This document shows, one piece after another, positions 25,136 through 34,586 of a DNA stretch of 64,000 bases; the first letter of the stretch is position 1; the number at the start of each line of letters is the position of its first letter. A program made the position numbers and the translations under genes. The DNA is taken from assembly GCF_008704205.1 (NCBI RefSeq), contig NZ_VXLC01000010.1, forward strand, positions 248,001 to 312,000. Reading direction: 5' to 3'. The notes under the pieces are model-generated. The model saw only the letters and a program-made list of their open reading frames with translations. It ran no database searches and was not told the origin of the DNA. This stretch comes from Nocardia colli (GTDB lineage: Bacteria; Actinomycetota; Actinomycetes; Mycobacteriales; Mycobacteriaceae).

Positions 25136-26209
25136 TCAGTGCCCGGAGCTACGCACTCCCAGCAGCACGTCCTCCCAGGACGGCATAGGCGCCTTGCCGC
25201 GCTTGGTGCGGGCGGGCTTAGCGGGCGCTTTGCCGTTGGCCGCGGGTTTGGCGGGCTCCTCGGCGGCGGGCTTGGTCGACGCGGCGGGCGCGGCCGGAGC
25301 GGTGGGTTCCGCCGGCGTGCTCGGAGTAGTCGGCGCGGGCGCGCTCGGTGCGGGCGCCGGGGCGGCCGCGGTGGGCGTCGCGGTCGTTGTGGCAGTGGGG
25401 GTCGCGGTCGCACCGGCGGTGATGGCAGGCGTGTTCGCGCCACCTGCGGCGACGGCCCGCTGTTCGTAGTACTCGTCCAGGGTGGGCTGGCTCTGCTGCC
25501 GGGCCGCGGTGCGGGCGGGCGGCGCGGCGGGCGTCGGACGCGGTTCGACCGCGGGCTCGGGCTGCGGCGCGGGTGCGGCGGCCTCGGGCTCGGCGGGCGC
25601 GATCGTGGCCAGGCCGCGTAGCGCGCGGCCGAAGTCGGGATCGATCAGGTCGGAGGCGGGGTCGTCGAGCGGGGAGACCGAGCCGCCGTGCGCGTCCGGC
25701 TGGTAGCGCCAGTGCGCGGCGATTTCCGAACGCCCGTTCTGCCACTGCAATTGGGCGACCCAGAAGCCTTTTTCGTCTTTCCAGGCATCCCATTCGGCGC
25801 CCTCGATGTTGTGACCGCGCTCGGTGAAGGCGGCGGTGACGACATCGATGAGGATTTCCACGGCGGGGCCGTCGGGGCGGACGGGGTGTGCCTTCTGCGC
25901 GAGTTCGGCCGCGCGGGCCCGTTCCAGCAGGACCGGGTAGGCGAACCGCTCGACGCGGCTGGCCGGCATGCCGGATTCTTCGGTGACCTGGTCGACGGAG
26001 GCGCCGGCACGGATACGAGCCTGGATATCGCGAGGACGCATAGTTGCTTCCATTTCGATCTCGATCTGGCCGAATCGGGCAAGGTCTCCGCGCGCTGCGG
26101 CTCGTAGCTTGTCGTCGGCGGGAAGCCGGTACTTCGCGCCGGACTCGGTGTCGATACACACGATGTGCGTGGAGTCGGGCGTCACCCCGATCACTCGAAG
26201 TTCACGCAC
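25136..26209 (-). CDS. sepH: Septation protein SepH (DUF3071, Rv0883c-like)
   Basis: The GTG at 26209 follows a near-perfect AAGGAGG. This 357-residue protein has the N-terminal DUF3071 region (RELRVIGVTPDSTHIVCIDT, KYRLPADDKLRAAARGDLAR), a helix-turn-helix motif (RPRDIQARIRAGASVDQVTE, SGMPASRVERF) and a conserved WDAWKDEKGFWVAQLQW. A long Ala/Pro/Thr-rich linker (residues ~215-340) leads to a short conserved basic C-terminal motif (KRGKAPMPSWEDVLLGVR). SepH of Streptomyces and Mycobacterium binds FtsZ through the helix-turn-helix and stimulates filament assembly at division. It lies at the same place as in M. tuberculosis. Confidence 0.9.
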   Translation of the reverse strand: MRELRVIGVTPDSTHIVCIDTESGAKYRLPADDKLRAAARGDLARFGQIEIEMEATMRPRDIQARIRAGASVDQVTEESGMPASRVERFAYPVLLERARAAELAQKAHPVRPDGPAVEILIDVVTAAFTERGHNIEGAEWDAWKDEKGFWVAQLQWQNGRSEIAAHWRYQPDAHGGSVSPLDDPASDLIDPDFGRALRGLATIAPAEPEAAAPAPQPEPAVEPRPTPAAPPARTAARQQSQPTLDEYYEQRAVAAGGANTPAITAGATATPTATTTATPTAAAPAPAPSAPAPTTPSTPAEPTAPAAPAASTKPAAEEPAKPAANGKAPAKPARTKRGKAPMPSWEDVLLGVRSSGH

Positions 26210-26409
26210 CGTTACCTCCTTACCGCGTCGACCCGCGACACCGCCACCTTTCCGAAACAGTAGTGCACTTCTGGGATCCGTGGGGCGAGACACGCGGTGC
26301 GGAAATCTCCAAAAAGACTCCCGCACCCCGCTAATCTGCTCTGTTCGACTTACTGCACCGCGCGGCGCGGCGTGTCATTTGTGGCGTGTCGCGCTCGAAT
26401 CCGAGTGCG

Positions 26410-27534
26410 TCAGCCCAGATTCTGCACTACCCAGTCGATGCTGCGGGTGAGCTGGCTGACGTCCTCCGGGTCGATCGCCGGGAACATGCCGACGCGCAGC
26501 TGGTTACGACCCAGCTTGCGGTACGGCTCGGTGTCGACGATGCCGTTGGCGCGCAGCACCTTCGCCACCGCGGCCGCGTCGACCGAGTCGGCGAAGTCGA
26601 TGGTGCCGACCACCTGCGAGCGGTGCGCCGGGTCCTTGACGTACGGCGTGGCGAATTCGCTCGACTCGGCCCAGTTGTACAGGCGCGAGGACGAATCCAG
26701 CGTCCGCTTGACCGCCCAGTCCAGGCCGCCGTTGCCGTTGAGCCACTCGATCTGGTCGGCGAACAGCAGCAGGGTGGCCAGCGCCGGGGTGTTGTAGGTC
26801 TGATCCTTGGTGCTGTTGTCGATCGCGATCGGCAGCGACAGGAACTCCGGCGTCCAACGGCCCGAGGCCTTGATCTCGTCCACCCGGGCGAGTGCGGCCG
26901 GGCTCATCAGCGCGACCCACAGGCCGCCGTCGGCGGCGAAGCACTTCTGCGGCGCGAAGTAGTAGACATCGGCGTCGGTGATGTTCACCGGCAGACCGCC
27001 CGCGCCGGAGGTGGCGTCGATGGCGATCAGCGCGTTCGCCGAGCCCGCCGGGCGCTGCACCGGAATCGAGACGCCGGTGGAGGTTTCGTTGTGCGCCCAG
27101 CCGATCAGGTCGACCGACGGGTCCGACACCGGCTCCGGCGCGCTGCCCGGCTCGGCCGAGACGACGATCGGGTCGCCGATGAACGGGTTGCCCTTGGCCA
27201 CACTGGCGAACTTCGAGCTGAACTCACCGTTGGTGAGGTGCAGCGAACGCTCCCGGATCAGGCCGAACGCGGCGGCGTCCCAGAACGCGGTGGTGCCGCC
27301 GTTGCCCAGCACGACCTCGTAACCGTCGGGCAGCCCGAACAGTTCGCGTAGGCCCGAGCGCACCCGCGCGACCACATCTTTCACCGGCTTCTGCCGATGA
27401 CTGGTGCCGAACACCGAGGCGCCGACGGTCACCAGGGACTGCAACTGCTCCGGGCGCACCTTGGACGGGCCACAGCCGAATCGTCCGTCGGCGGGCTTGA
27501 GGTCGGCGGGAATCGTCGGGAGCGCAGTGGTCAT
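26410..27534 (-). CDS. serC: Phosphoserine aminotransferase
   Basis: This is a 374-residue fold-type I PLP enzyme of the mycobacterial SerC type. Features: RFGCGPSKVRPEQLQSL and GTSHRQKPVKD at the N-terminus, LGNGGTTAFWDAA cofactor loop, IAIDATSGAGGLP, and the Schiff-base lysine in YYFAPQKCFAADGGLW (Lys197). It converts 3-phosphohydroxypyruvate and glutamate to phosphoserine, and also serves pyridoxal phosphate synthesis. A TTTACCCT box ends seven bases before the ATG, suggesting a leaderless message. The neighbourhood (SepH, then a citrate synthase) matches Rv0883c-Rv0889c. Confidence 0.94.
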   Translation of the reverse strand: MTTALPTIPADLKPADGRFGCGPSKVRPEQLQSLVTVGASVFGTSHRQKPVKDVVARVRSGLRELFGLPDGYEVVLGNGGTTAFWDAAAFGLIRERSLHLTNGEFSSKFASVAKGNPFIGDPIVVSAEPGSAPEPVSDPSVDLIGWAHNETSTGVSIPVQRPAGSANALIAIDATSGAGGLPVNITDADVYYFAPQKCFAADGGLWVALMSPAALARVDEIKASGRWTPEFLSLPIAIDNSTKDQTYNTPALATLLLFADQIEWLNGNGGLDWAVKRTLDSSSRLYNWAESSEFATPYVKDPAHRSQVVGTIDFADSVDAAAVAKVLRANGIVDTEPYRKLGRNQLRVGMFPAIDPEDVSQLTRSIDWVVQNLG

Positions 27535-27701
27535 GCGAACAGGGTAAAGCGTGTCGGACCTGCCCGGTTCGTGCGGGTCGGCACCTGTGCTCGAGGCCAC
27601 GGACGCCGGTGTCGCCGCGCCACGCCGGAATTGTCCCGGTCTGCTCGGGTTGCAGTGGAATTGCTGTGTCGCGGACCACAGTCCAGCTAACCTTTGCGCC
27701 C

Positions 27702-28367
27702 ATGAACATGGCGCCGGCGAACTCGGGGTGGCGATTGCTCGGTCGACGACCACGATCCTTCGGACTGCGCGTCGGCGCGATCTCCGATAACGCGCGCCGG
27801 GAGTTGCTGATGCGCGGCGCGCTGGGTTCGGCAACCGTCCTCGGCGTGCGGGCGAGTTCGAAGGCGACGGCCGGCGAGCCCGCCGCGCCCGGACACGTGT
27901 TCTGGGTCCGGGTCCTGGTCGACGGAATTCCGCCGTACGAGACCAGGGTTCGCCAGCGGGTGCCCGCGGCGAACCTGGAGTGGATGCAACCCGGTGACGT
28001 GGTGTGCTGCCGGGTCGATCCGGGCGACCGGGATCGATTGGTGCTCTATGTGCCCGATTTCGCCGAGACCGGCCGGGTCAGCATCGCGAAGATCCTCGCC
28101 GACGGCCGCCGCGCCGACGCCACCGTGCTGGCCGCGACCCCGGTCGCGGCGGACTACTCCGGCCGCGACGACCCGGTGCTTCGCCTCGACCTCGAGCTGC
28201 GCGCCTGGGACGAACCGACCCCGTGGCTGGTCCGGCTCGTGCAACCGGTGCCGTTGTCCGCGATCGGCCTGGTCGATCTCGGCCAGCACCTGGAGGTCGC
28301 CTTCTTCACCGTCGACCACGGCGAATCCGTCGCGGTCGACTGGGCAGCCTCGCTCGGGGAGGACTGA
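27702..28367 (+). CDS. Hypothetical protein, unrecognised family
   Basis: The ATG at 27702 gives 221 residues with no signal or membrane segment. The central part is beta-rich: VFWVRVLVDGIPPYETRVRQ, LEWMQPGDVVCCRVDPGDRD, and the near-repeat LRLDLELRAWDEPTPWLVRL, LVDLGQHLEVAFFTVDHGES. The alternation 'W-V-R-L/V ... G-D/Q-x-V/L' suggests two copies of a small beta-barrel-like domain. It is convergent with the deacetylase (6 bp between stops) and divergent from serC (167 bp). I do not recognise a function. Confidence 0.65.
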   Translation: MNMAPANSGWRLLGRRPRSFGLRVGAISDNARRELLMRGALGSATVLGVRASSKATAGEPAAPGHVFWVRVLVDGIPPYETRVRQRVPAANLEWMQPGDVVCCRVDPGDRDRLVLYVPDFAETGRVSIAKILADGRRADATVLAATPVAADYSGRDDPVLRLDLELRAWDEPTPWLVRLVQPVPLSAIGLVDLGQHLEVAFFTVDHGESVAVDWAASLGED

Positions 28368-28373
28368 TCTCGG

Positions 28374-29246
28374 TCAGAGGTGGACGAAGGTGAAACCCAT
28401 GTCGCGAATCGTCGGCAGCACCGCGATCATCCCCGCACCGGTCCCGGATTGCGGCCGATGCATGTGCGCGAGCGAAATCGCCCCGGGCGCAGCGGCATTC
28501 ATCGCACCCTGCACCTTGGCCGCGCTCGCGGTCGCGCCGTAATCGGCATTGATGCTGAAACCGACCGGGATTTCGCCCAATTCGTTCACGATGGCGACCG
28601 CGACGTCGTCGTAGTGCGCGGTGCCGGCGCGGAAGAACCGCGGCGGGCGGCCGACCAGCCCGGTTAGTCGCTCGTGGTTGGCCCAGACCTCGTCCGCGAC
28701 CTCCTGTGCCGAGCCGGTGCCCGCGATCCCGTAGGCGGCCTGCCCGTTCACCGACAGCGGCTTGTGCGCCACACCGTGATTGGCCAGTTCGAACAGCGGG
28801 TTCATGGCCAGCTGCGCGGCCCGCTGCTGGTTCGCGTCGATCCAGCGCTTGTTCAGGAACAAGGTGGCCGGAATCTGCTGGGCGATCAGGAAGTTCACCA
28901 GCGACTCGTCGATGTCGTTGTTGCCCGCCCCGCCGCACGCGTCGAAGGTCAGCGCCATCTGCTTGCCGGTGGCCGCGAACGTGCTGAGGATCCCCGGCAT
29001 CGCCACGCCCCACTGCTGCGGGTGGTCGCCCGCGTGCCGGGCGGCCACCGCGGCCGGGGAATTGCCCGGCGGCGGTGCGTTCTTGGCGATCACGGCGGAA
29101 TTGCCCGCGACCGGAGAGCGGCCGGTCGAACTGGGCTGTGCGGGCGTCTCACTCTGCGCCGTGCCACATCCGGTGGTGGCGAACCCGGCGGCCAGCGCGG
29201 CGCCGACGCCGAACATCCGCCGGCGCGACATGCCTTTATCCATCAT
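28374..29246 (-). CDS. NodB-domain polysaccharide deacetylase-like lipoprotein
   Basis: This is a 290-residue protein with a Tat-like lipoprotein signal (SRRRMFGVGAALAAGFATTGC, Cys27). The NodB fold covers residues ~85-290. Motif 1 reads LTFDACGGAGN, so the metal-binding second Asp of the classical TFDD is Ala. Motif 2 HGVAH keeps both histidines, and motif 3 is FFRAGTAHYDD. The TFDACGG variant is common in actinobacterial members. The role is probably modification of cell-wall or surface polysaccharide outside the membrane, though activity with a changed metal site is uncertain. Start ATG at 29246 with GAGGG upstream. Confidence 0.83.
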   Translation of the reverse strand: MMDKGMSRRRMFGVGAALAAGFATTGCGTAQSETPAQPSSTGRSPVAGNSAVIAKNAPPPGNSPAAVAARHAGDHPQQWGVAMPGILSTFAATGKQMALTFDACGGAGNNDIDESLVNFLIAQQIPATLFLNKRWIDANQQRAAQLAMNPLFELANHGVAHKPLSVNGQAAYGIAGTGSAQEVADEVWANHERLTGLVGRPPRFFRAGTAHYDDVAVAIVNELGEIPVGFSINADYGATASAAKVQGAMNAAAPGAISLAHMHRPQSGTGAGMIAVLPTIRDMGFTFVHL

Positions 29247-29347
29247 CCGTAAGCCCTCTTTCCGAAGTCAGCCCCGGATGCTACGCGAGCCGAACGTCCA
29301 AGTGGTGCAGGACATTCGGCTCGCGGTCATACCGTCTATCTATCGCG

Positions 29348-30496
29348 CTAGGCGTGCGAGATCGCCGCCCAGCCCGCGACCTCTTCCGGGCCGCGCGGGG
29401 CGGGTCCGGTGTAGATGGCCGCCGGGCGCACGAGCTTGCCCAGCTGCTTCTGCTCGAGGATGTGCGCACACCAGCCTGCGGTGCGGCCGCAGGTGAACAT
29501 GGCGGGCATCATGTGCGCGGGCACCTCGGCGAAGTCGAGGATCACCGCGGCCCAGAACTCCACGTTGGTCTCGATCGCCCGGTCCGGGCGACGCTCGCGC
29601 AGCTCGGCCAGCGCGGCCTGCTCCAGCGCGGCGGCCACCTCGTAGCGCGGGGCGGCCAGCCGCTTGGCGGTGGCGCGCAGCACGCGGGCGCGCGGGTCCT
29701 CGGCCCGGTAGACCCGGTGGCCGAAGCCCATCAGCTTTTCCTTGCGATCCAGGATGCCCTTGACCAGCGCCCGGGCGTCGCCGGTCTGCTCGACCTCTTC
29801 GATCATCGGCAGCACGCGGGCGGGCGCGCCGCCGTGCAGCGGGCCGGACATCGCGCCGATCGCGCCGGACAGCGAGGCCGCGACGTCGGCGCCGGTGGAG
29901 GCGATCACGCGCGCGGTAAAGGTGGAGGCGTTCATGCCGTGTTCGGCGGCGGAGACCCAGTAGGCGTCGATGGCCTCGGTGTGCTTCGGGTCCGGGTCAC
30001 CCTTCCAGCGGGTCATGAACCGCTCGGTGACCGTGGTGCACTCGTCGATCTTTTTCTGCGGCACCGCGGGCTGGTAGATGCCGCGCGCGGACTGCGCGAC
30101 GTAGGACAGCGCCATCACCGAGGCGCGGGCCAGGTTGTCGCGGGCGGTCTCGTCGTCGATGTCCAGCAGCGGCTGGTAACCCCAGATCGGGGCGAGCATG
30201 GCCAGACCGGCCTGCACGTCGACGCGGACATCGCCGGTGTGCACCGGCAGCGGGAACGGTTCGGCGGGCGGCAGCCCCCGGCCGAACTCGCCGTCGACCA
30301 GCAGCGCCCAGACGTCACCGAAGGTCACCTGGCCCTCGACCAGGTTCTCGATATCGACGCCGCGGTAGCGCAGCGCGCCGCCGTCCTTGTCCGGCTCGGC
30401 GATATCGGTGGTGAAGGCCACCACACCCTCCAGGCCGCTGACGAAATCGCTGGGTACGGCGGTCTGGCCGGTAGGCACCGCGGGGCTGGTAGTCAT
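29348..30496 (-). CDS. citA: Citrate synthase 2 (CitA type)
   Basis: This is a 382-residue citrate synthase from the ATG at 30496 with GGAGAAG seven bases upstream. Motifs: RYRGVDIENLVE, LYGGAP-like MSGPLHGGAPARVLPMIEE, the active-site GFGHRVYRAEDPRARVL, and ETNVEFWAAVILD. It matches the Rv0889c type. Citrate synthases of this branch may also use propionyl-CoA as 2-methylcitrate synthases. The presence of a PrpE-type gene 8 kb away makes that possible but does not show it. Divergent from pdxH. Confidence 0.92.
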   Translation of the reverse strand: MTTSPAVPTGQTAVPSDFVSGLEGVVAFTTDIAEPDKDGGALRYRGVDIENLVEGQVTFGDVWALLVDGEFGRGLPPAEPFPLPVHTGDVRVDVQAGLAMLAPIWGYQPLLDIDDETARDNLARASVMALSYVAQSARGIYQPAVPQKKIDECTTVTERFMTRWKGDPDPKHTEAIDAYWVSAAEHGMNASTFTARVIASTGADVAASLSGAIGAMSGPLHGGAPARVLPMIEEVEQTGDARALVKGILDRKEKLMGFGHRVYRAEDPRARVLRATAKRLAAPRYEVAAALEQAALAELRERRPDRAIETNVEFWAAVILDFAEVPAHMMPAMFTCGRTAGWCAHILEQKQLGKLVRPAAIYTGPAPRGPEEVAGWAAISHA

Positions 30497-30579
30497 GTTG
30501 TGACTTCTCCTTGCAATTTCGAGCACATGCCGATCACCAACACCTTAGATCCTTGCTACCCCGGAGTAACGTCTGGCCC

Positions 30580-31308
30580 ATGCGTGACCTGGACAATTCA
30601 CCCGGCGGCCAGGAGACGGCCGATTTCCCGCCGAGCACCGATCTCGCGGGCATGCGCGCCGAGTACGGGGGCACCCCGTTCGGCAGCGGCGAAGACGTCG
30701 ATCTGGACGAAACCTGGTTGGCCGGCGGCTGGGAGCCGTTGTTACGCCACTGGATCGAGCAGGCGACCGCGGTTGGCGTCGCCGAGCCGAACGCCATGGT
30801 GCTGGCCACCGTTTCGATGACCGACGGCACGCCCCGCCCGGTCGCCCGGACGGTGCTGTGTAAAGGCCTCTCGCCCGAAGGTGTGACTTTTTACACCAAC
30901 TACGACTCGGCCAAGGGCAACCAGCTCGCGGCGGTCCCGTTCGCCGCGGCCACCTTCGTCTGGCCTGCGCTCGGCAGGCAGGTGCATGTGCGCGGCGCGA
31001 TCGAGCGGGTCGGCGCCGAGACCACCGGGGTCTATTGGCGTTCCCGCCCGCGCGATTCGCAGCTGGGCGCCTGGGCGTCGCGGCAGTCCAGGCCGATCGG
31101 GTCGCGCGCGGAGTTGGACCGCACCATGGCCGAGACCATCGCCCGCTTCGAGGACGTCGACGAGATTCCGGTGCCGCCGCACTGGGGCGGGTTCCTGCTC
31201 CGTCCGGACGAGGTGGAGTTCTGGCAGGGCCGACGGGGCAGGCTGCACAACCGGATTCGAGTGCTGATCGCGGACGGGGCGATGAAAGTCGAGCGACTAC
31301 AACCCTGA
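30580..31308 (+). CDS. pdxH: Pyridoxamine 5'-phosphate oxidase
   Basis: This is a 242-residue FMN-binding split-barrel enzyme. Motifs: AMVLATVSMTDGTPRPVART, FYTNYDSAKGNQL, RQVHVRGAIERV, SQLGAWASRQSRPI, and the C-terminal PDX_C-type dimerisation segment PPHWGGFLLRPDEVEFWQGR, GRLHNRIR. It oxidises pyridoxine/pyridoxamine phosphate to pyridoxal phosphate, the cofactor used by the nearby SerC. The start ATG at 30580 has GGAGTAACG upstream. Divergent from citA by 83 bp. Confidence 0.93.
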   Translation: MRDLDNSPGGQETADFPPSTDLAGMRAEYGGTPFGSGEDVDLDETWLAGGWEPLLRHWIEQATAVGVAEPNAMVLATVSMTDGTPRPVARTVLCKGLSPEGVTFYTNYDSAKGNQLAAVPFAAATFVWPALGRQVHVRGAIERVGAETTGVYWRSRPRDSQLGAWASRQSRPIGSRAELDRTMAETIARFEDVDEIPVPPHWGGFLLRPDEVEFWQGRRGRLHNRIRVLIADGAMKVERLQP

Positions 31309-31327
31309 CTTACTTCCCGCACTCGCT

Positions 31328-32623
31328 ATGCTGCCGCCGGTGAGACTGCTGGCCGACACGACACCGCTGCGAAATCCCGACTATCGGCGCCTGTGGACCT
31401 CGGGTGTCGTCACCATCATCGGTGCGCAGCTGTCCATCGTCGCGGTGCCCCAGCAGATCTTCCAGATCACCGGCAGCTCCGGATATGTCGGCCTGGCCGG
31501 GCTTTTCGGCCTGGTGCCGCTGATCGTGTTCGGGCTGTGGGGCGGCGCGCTCGCCGACGTGATGGACCGGCGCAAGCTGATGCTCATCACCAATGTCGGC
31601 ACCGGCCTCACCGCGGTGGCGTTCTGGGCGCAGGCCGCGTCCGGCATCGACAACGTGTGGGTGGTGCTCGGCCTGTTCGCGGTGCAGCAGGCCTTCTTCG
31701 CGGTGAACCAGCCGACGCGCAGCGCGACCATCCCGCGCTTGCTGCCGGAAGACCAACTGGCCGCGGCCAATTCGCTGAGCATGACGGTGATGCAGTTCGG
31801 CGCCATCGCCGGGCCGGTGCTTGCGGGCGCGCTGATCCCGGTGGTCGGGCTGTCCACCCTCTATCTGATCGACTCGATCGCGCTGCTCGCCACCGTCTGG
31901 GCGGTGTGGCGGCTGCCCGCGCTGCCGCCGACCGGGACCGCGCGCAAGGCCGGATTCCGCACGGTGCTGGACGGTTTCGCGTATCTGGCGACGCAGCGGA
32001 TCCTGCTCGCGTCGTTCGCGGTGGACGTGATCGCCATGGTGTTCGGCATGCCGCGCGCGCTCTTCCCGCAGATCGCGCACGAGACGTTCGGCGATCCGAC
32101 CACCGGCGGCGTCGCGCTCGGCCTGCTGTTCGCGTCCATGTCGGCGGGCGCGGTGCTCGGCGGCGTGTTCTCCGGCTGGATTCCGCGAATCCGCCGCCAG
32201 GGCCTGGCCGTGCTGATCTGCATCGCGCTGTGGGGCGTGGCGATGATCGGCTTCGGGGTTGCCGTCGGATTCACCGGACACGGGCTCGGTCTGGGCCTGG
32301 GACTGTGGCTCGCGCTGCTCTGCTCGGCCTTCGGCGGCGCGGTGGACATGGTCTCGGCGGCGCTGCGGGTGACCATGTTGCAGCAGGTCGCGACCGATGA
32401 GATGCGCGGCAGGCTGCAAGGCGTGTTCATCGTGGTCGTCGCAGGTGGGCCGCGAATCGGTGATGTTGCCCACGGTTTTGCGGCGGCCAGTCTGGGTACC
32501 GCTGTGGCCGCGGCCGGTGGCGGTGGGCTGGTGGTGATCGGCGTGGTGATCGCCGCCGTGGCATTCCCGGCATTCCTCCGATACCGAGTAGGCCGCGCAC
32601 ATGCGGAAATAGTGGCACCATGA
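31328..32623 (+). CDS. MFS exporter, EntS/TMS-like
   Basis: This is a 431-residue, ~12-helix protein of the TMS/EntS branch of the major facilitator superfamily. Features: LLADTTPLRNPDYRRLWTSG start, motif A-like GGALADVMDRRKLMLIT, the TRSATIPRLLPEDQLAAANS loop and MRGRLQGVFIVVVAGGPRIGD. Relatives export siderophores, macrolides or other small molecules. The substrate is unknown and no siderophore gene is adjacent. It begins 19 bp after pdxH and may be co-transcribed. An alternative start is GTG at 31340. Confidence 0.85.
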   Translation: MLPPVRLLADTTPLRNPDYRRLWTSGVVTIIGAQLSIVAVPQQIFQITGSSGYVGLAGLFGLVPLIVFGLWGGALADVMDRRKLMLITNVGTGLTAVAFWAQAASGIDNVWVVLGLFAVQQAFFAVNQPTRSATIPRLLPEDQLAAANSLSMTVMQFGAIAGPVLAGALIPVVGLSTLYLIDSIALLATVWAVWRLPALPPTGTARKAGFRTVLDGFAYLATQRILLASFAVDVIAMVFGMPRALFPQIAHETFGDPTTGGVALGLLFASMSAGAVLGGVFSGWIPRIRRQGLAVLICIALWGVAMIGFGVAVGFTGHGLGLGLGLWLALLCSAFGGAVDMVSAALRVTMLQQVATDEMRGRLQGVFIVVVAGGPRIGDVAHGFAAASLGTAVAAAGGGGLVVIGVVIAAVAFPAFLRYRVGRAHAEIVAP

Positions 32624-32811
32624 GCCCTGCGAATACCTGGCAACCGCTGTTCGGCGAGCTACAACCACCGCACGTGGCCTAGAGATGAATGTGCGGTCGC
32701 GCAGGACTACCCTCCTGGTTGTCCGCGTCGGTGAACGTCTAGCGTTGAGACAAGTGCATCGTGCGCCGACCGCGACGGTGCCTACGGTTCTAGCCTGAGA
32801 GGGATCCTTCC

Positions 32812-34122
<1,311 letters not shown>

Positions 34123-34167
34123 CTCCACCGTTTCACCCACCATCACCTATCGAAGGGGATAAGCCGA

Positions 34168-34527
34168 ATGACCAAGCCGGAGATCGAATTCCAGGGCGGC
34201 CCCGCGCCTGCCGAGCTGGTGATCAAGGACATCATCGAGGGCGAAGGCAAGGAAGCCGTGCCCGGCGGCAACGTCGAGGTGCACTATGTCGGCGTGGAAT
34301 TCGACACCGGCGAGGAATTCGACTCCTCGTGGAACCGCGGCGAATCTATCAACTTCCCGCTGCGCGGCCTGATCCAGGGCTGGCAGGACGGCATACCCGG
34401 CATGAAGGTCGGCGGCCGCCGCCAGCTCACCATCCCACCGGCCCTGGCCTACGGCCCGGCCGGTGCCGGACACGCCCTCGCGGGCAAGACGCTGGTCTTC
34501 GTCATCGACCTGATCGACGCGAACTAG
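34168..34527 (+). CDS. FKBP-type peptidyl-prolyl cis-trans isomerase
   Basis: This is a 119-residue single-domain FKBP: EVHYVGVEFDTGEEFDSSWN, the binding-site strand NFPLRGLIQGWQDGIPGMKV, and GRRQLTIPPALAYGPAGAG, then LVFVIDLID. There is no signal peptide, so it is cytosolic. It catalyses proline isomerisation during folding. The GAAGGGGATAAG leader is upstream. It is probably the last gene of the gltA unit, since a strong hairpin follows. Confidence 0.94.
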   Translation: MTKPEIEFQGGPAPAELVIKDIIEGEGKEAVPGGNVEVHYVGVEFDTGEEFDSSWNRGESINFPLRGLIQGWQDGIPGMKVGGRRQLTIPPALAYGPAGAGHALAGKTLVFVIDLIDAN

Positions 34528-34541
34528 TCCGAAAACGCTGA

Positions 34542-34581
34542 CCGCGGCCCGGGTTCCCCTTCGGTGGGGCCCGGGCCGCGG
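34542..34581. terminator. GC-rich hairpin after FKBP gene
   Basis: CCGCGGCCCGGG (34542-34553) pairs perfectly with CCCGGGCCGCGG (34570-34581), extended by an inner CCCC/GGGG helix around TTCGGT. It lies between the convergent FKBP and lipoprotein genes and can serve both. Confidence 0.8.
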
Positions 34582-34586
34582 CGCGT

